Source: Kineosporiaceae bacterium
Lineage (GTDB): Bacteria > Actinomycetota > Actinomycetes > Actinomycetales > Kineosporiaceae
Assembly: GCA_016713225.1 (NCBI GenBank)
Contig: JADJPO010000001.1
Location: 620,001-684,000, forward strand
DNA: 64,000 bases
Reading direction: 5' to 3'
Shown here: positions 62,880 through 64,000 of the stretch, one piece after another
Layout of the letters: every line of letters begins with the position of its first letter
Numbering within the stretch: the stretch's first letter is position 1
Notes under the pieces: model-generated
Seen by the model: the letters and a program-made list of their open reading frames with translations, nothing else
Told to the model about the DNA's origin: nothing
Databases searched by the model: none
Made by a program: the position numbers and the translations under genes

Positions 62880-63851
62880 TCAGTCTTGCCCTTCAGCGGG
62901 AGAATCCGGCCACCCACCCAGGGTACGTACCGAACCGTCCTGCGAGACCAGTCGGGCCGAGAAGCCCCGATCGGTCAACCACCGATCGGCTCGTTCCCCC
63001 AAGACCAGCGACGCCGTGCTGGCGGCGTTCGCCGCCAGGCACGTGCCCGCTCGCACCGTCACGGTACGCCAGGTGCGCAGCACCGGCAGCCCCGTGGCCG
63101 GGTCGAGCACGTGATGGACGGCGCGGCCATGGTGGGTCCAGGTGCGGTGCACCGTGGTGGAGGTGGCCACGCCCCCCTCGGTGAGGGTGAACGTCTCGAC
63201 CACCTCACCCCCGGGGCGCTCGCTCAGGCTCACCGGCCACCGGTGGCGGGTGTCACCGGATCGACCGACTGCCACGTCACCGCCGAGGCTGAGGATGCAG
63301 TCGTGGCCCTGGTCGGCGAGCGCCGTGGAGATCACATCGGCGGCGAACGCCTTGCCGGTGGCGCCGAGATCGAGTGCCACACCATCAGGCACCCTCAGCC
63401 GGCCGGCCGGGTCGGTTTGTACCTCGCGCCAGCCGCCGGACCGGCCCGGCATCGGTGGTAGGTCGGCCGGCCCGGGGGCGTCGCCGCTCGCGCGTTCGCG
63501 GACGGCGTCCAGGTCGCGGTCGTAGCCGAGGGCGATCAGAGCCCGCCCGAGTGTGGGGTCGACCAGGCCCTCGGTCGTGGCGGCGACGTCGAGGGCGGCA
63601 TCCACGGCTTCGACGAGCAGCGGAGAGACGTCCACCCACTCACCGGCGGCCCGATTGGCCCGCATCAGATCGGAGTCGTCGCGGAACCGGCTGCAGGTGC
63701 GGTCGACCTCGTCGAGCAGGTGCTCGGCCACCGCGCGGGCTTCGGTGAGCCGGTCACCGTCGGCGATGCCGAGAAAGACGTAGGTGCCCAGCGCCCGCCA
63801 GTCGGTCGATCGGTAGCTCACCGGGTGCATCTGCGCAGTATGCGCCGTCAC
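62880..63851 (-). CDS. apbE: FAD:protein FMN transferase ApbE
   Basis: ApbE attaches FMN to threonine in a target protein using FAD and Mg2+. The 323-residue protein has RALGTYVFLGI, CSRFRDDSDLMRAN, the family motif GVALDLGATGKAFAADVI, ILSLGGDVAVG, and AVHHVLDPATGLPV. No lipoprotein signal is seen, so it seems cytoplasmic in this form. The GTG start overlaps the upstream gene by four bases. It implies a flavinylated partner, perhaps encoded just beyond the window. Confidence 0.94.
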   Translation of the reverse strand: MTAHTAQMHPVSYRSTDWRALGTYVFLGIADGDRLTEARAVAEHLLDEVDRTCSRFRDDSDLMRANRAAGEWVDVSPLLVEAVDAALDVAATTEGLVDPTLGRALIALGYDRDLDAVRERASGDAPGPADLPPMPGRSGGWREVQTDPAGRLRVPDGVALDLGATGKAFAADVISTALADQGHDCILSLGGDVAVGRSGDTRHRWPVSLSERPGGEVVETFTLTEGGVATSTTVHRTWTHHGRAVHHVLDPATGLPVLRTWRTVTVRAGTCLAANAASTASLVLGERADRWLTDRGFSARLVSQDGSVRTLGGWPDSPAEGQD

Positions 63852-64000
63852 GACCCGCTGGTGGGTACCGGGTCCGGCTGTTGTTGCGCCGGCGGCTCGG
63901 GTGCCTGTGTCTGGGTCTCCGGCGGCGGTTCCGGCGCCTGAGTCGTGGTCTTGGTCGCCGTCTTGGTCGCCGTCTTGGTGGTGGCCTTCGTGACGCGGGG
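63848..64000 (-). CDS. C-terminal end of a Pro/Thr-rich protein (partial)
   Basis: The last 50 residues of a minus-strand gene are visible, with a Thr/Lys repeat (TKTATKTATKTTT) followed by a Pro/Gln/Glu-rich tail. The tail looks like a disordered or cell-wall-spanning segment. The stop overlaps the apbE start (GTGA), so it belongs to the same operon. An FMN-binding or other flavinylated redox protein would fit the context, but the domain lies outside the window. Confidence 0.65.
   Translation of the reverse strand, partial: PRVTKATTKTATKTATKTTTQAPEPPPETQTQAPEPPAQQQPDPVPTSGS

Noticed and set aside
1..64000. tRNA, rRNA or phage attachment sites
   Set aside because: I searched by eye for cloverleaf arms and rRNA cores and saw none; no integrase gene is present.

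Overview
The window comes from a high-GC actinobacterium (Actinomycetota). The evidence is G/C-ending codons in almost every gene, many GTG starts, dense 4-nt stop/start overlaps, and the families present: HelR-type RNA polymerase recycling helicase, IclR regulators, DUF4235, sucrase/ferredoxin-like protein, and an actinobacterial histidine-utilisation cluster with an AllC-like hydrolase. A chemoreceptor suggests a motile relative. I cannot name the genus.

Layout. (1) 1-6046: 5' part of a HelD/HelR-like helicase gene, a small unknown gene, an IclR regulator, a compact operon (Asp-Gly-Gly-Ala repeat peptide, JmjC/cupin_4 oxygenase, small partner protein, thioredoxin-like Fe-S protein), a soluble CZB chemoreceptor with a frameshift, and a cold-shock protein. 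(2) 6386-11099: hutH (frameshifted), hutU and an AllC-like M20 amidohydrolase. (3) 11151-31261: an immunity island between hut genes. It holds an AbiE toxin-antitoxin pair, a complete type I-E CRISPR-Cas operon (cas3-cas8e-cse2-cas7e-cas5e-cas6e-cas1-cas2), a long CRISPR array of originally about 82 repeats, and a Phd/VapC-like pair. A 3450-bp TnsB/TnsC-type transposon sits inside one CRISPR repeat with a perfect 6-bp target duplication, so the array is now 48 repeats (one cut) plus 35. (4) 31227-40868: nagA (frameshifted), hutF, two HpcH/HpaI-family lyases, a TetR/MFS pair with a clear operator, a DUF3592 protein, mmuM, and hutI. (5) 41200-45068: thiamine salvage, thiM-thiE-thiD and a divergent cytX-like transporter, each behind a TPP riboswitch. 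(6) 45131-50032: tam, DUF1697, a shrunken VOC remnant, a GNAT, an unknown protein, a Tat-exported cyclase and an SDR. (7) 50056-53828: ribD-ribE-ribBA-ribH with an FMN riboswitch. (8) 54058-64000: a DUF1537 kinase, a 78-bp perfect palindrome, hrpA, a TDT-family transporter with a CsoR/CstR-like operator, and a redox module (ferredoxin, NuoF-like flavoprotein, ferric-reductase-like membrane protein, ApbE).

How it fits together. Histidine is degraded by HutH, HutU, HutI and HutF, and the AllC-like enzyme probably replaces HutG at the last step. The CRISPR-Cas island splits this cluster. Five genes carry apparent one-base frameshifts and several CRISPR repeats differ only by the length of a G run, so some of the apparent pseudogenes may be sequence errors. 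The least explained items are the repeat-peptide/oxygenase operon and the transposon that landed inside the CRISPR repeat.
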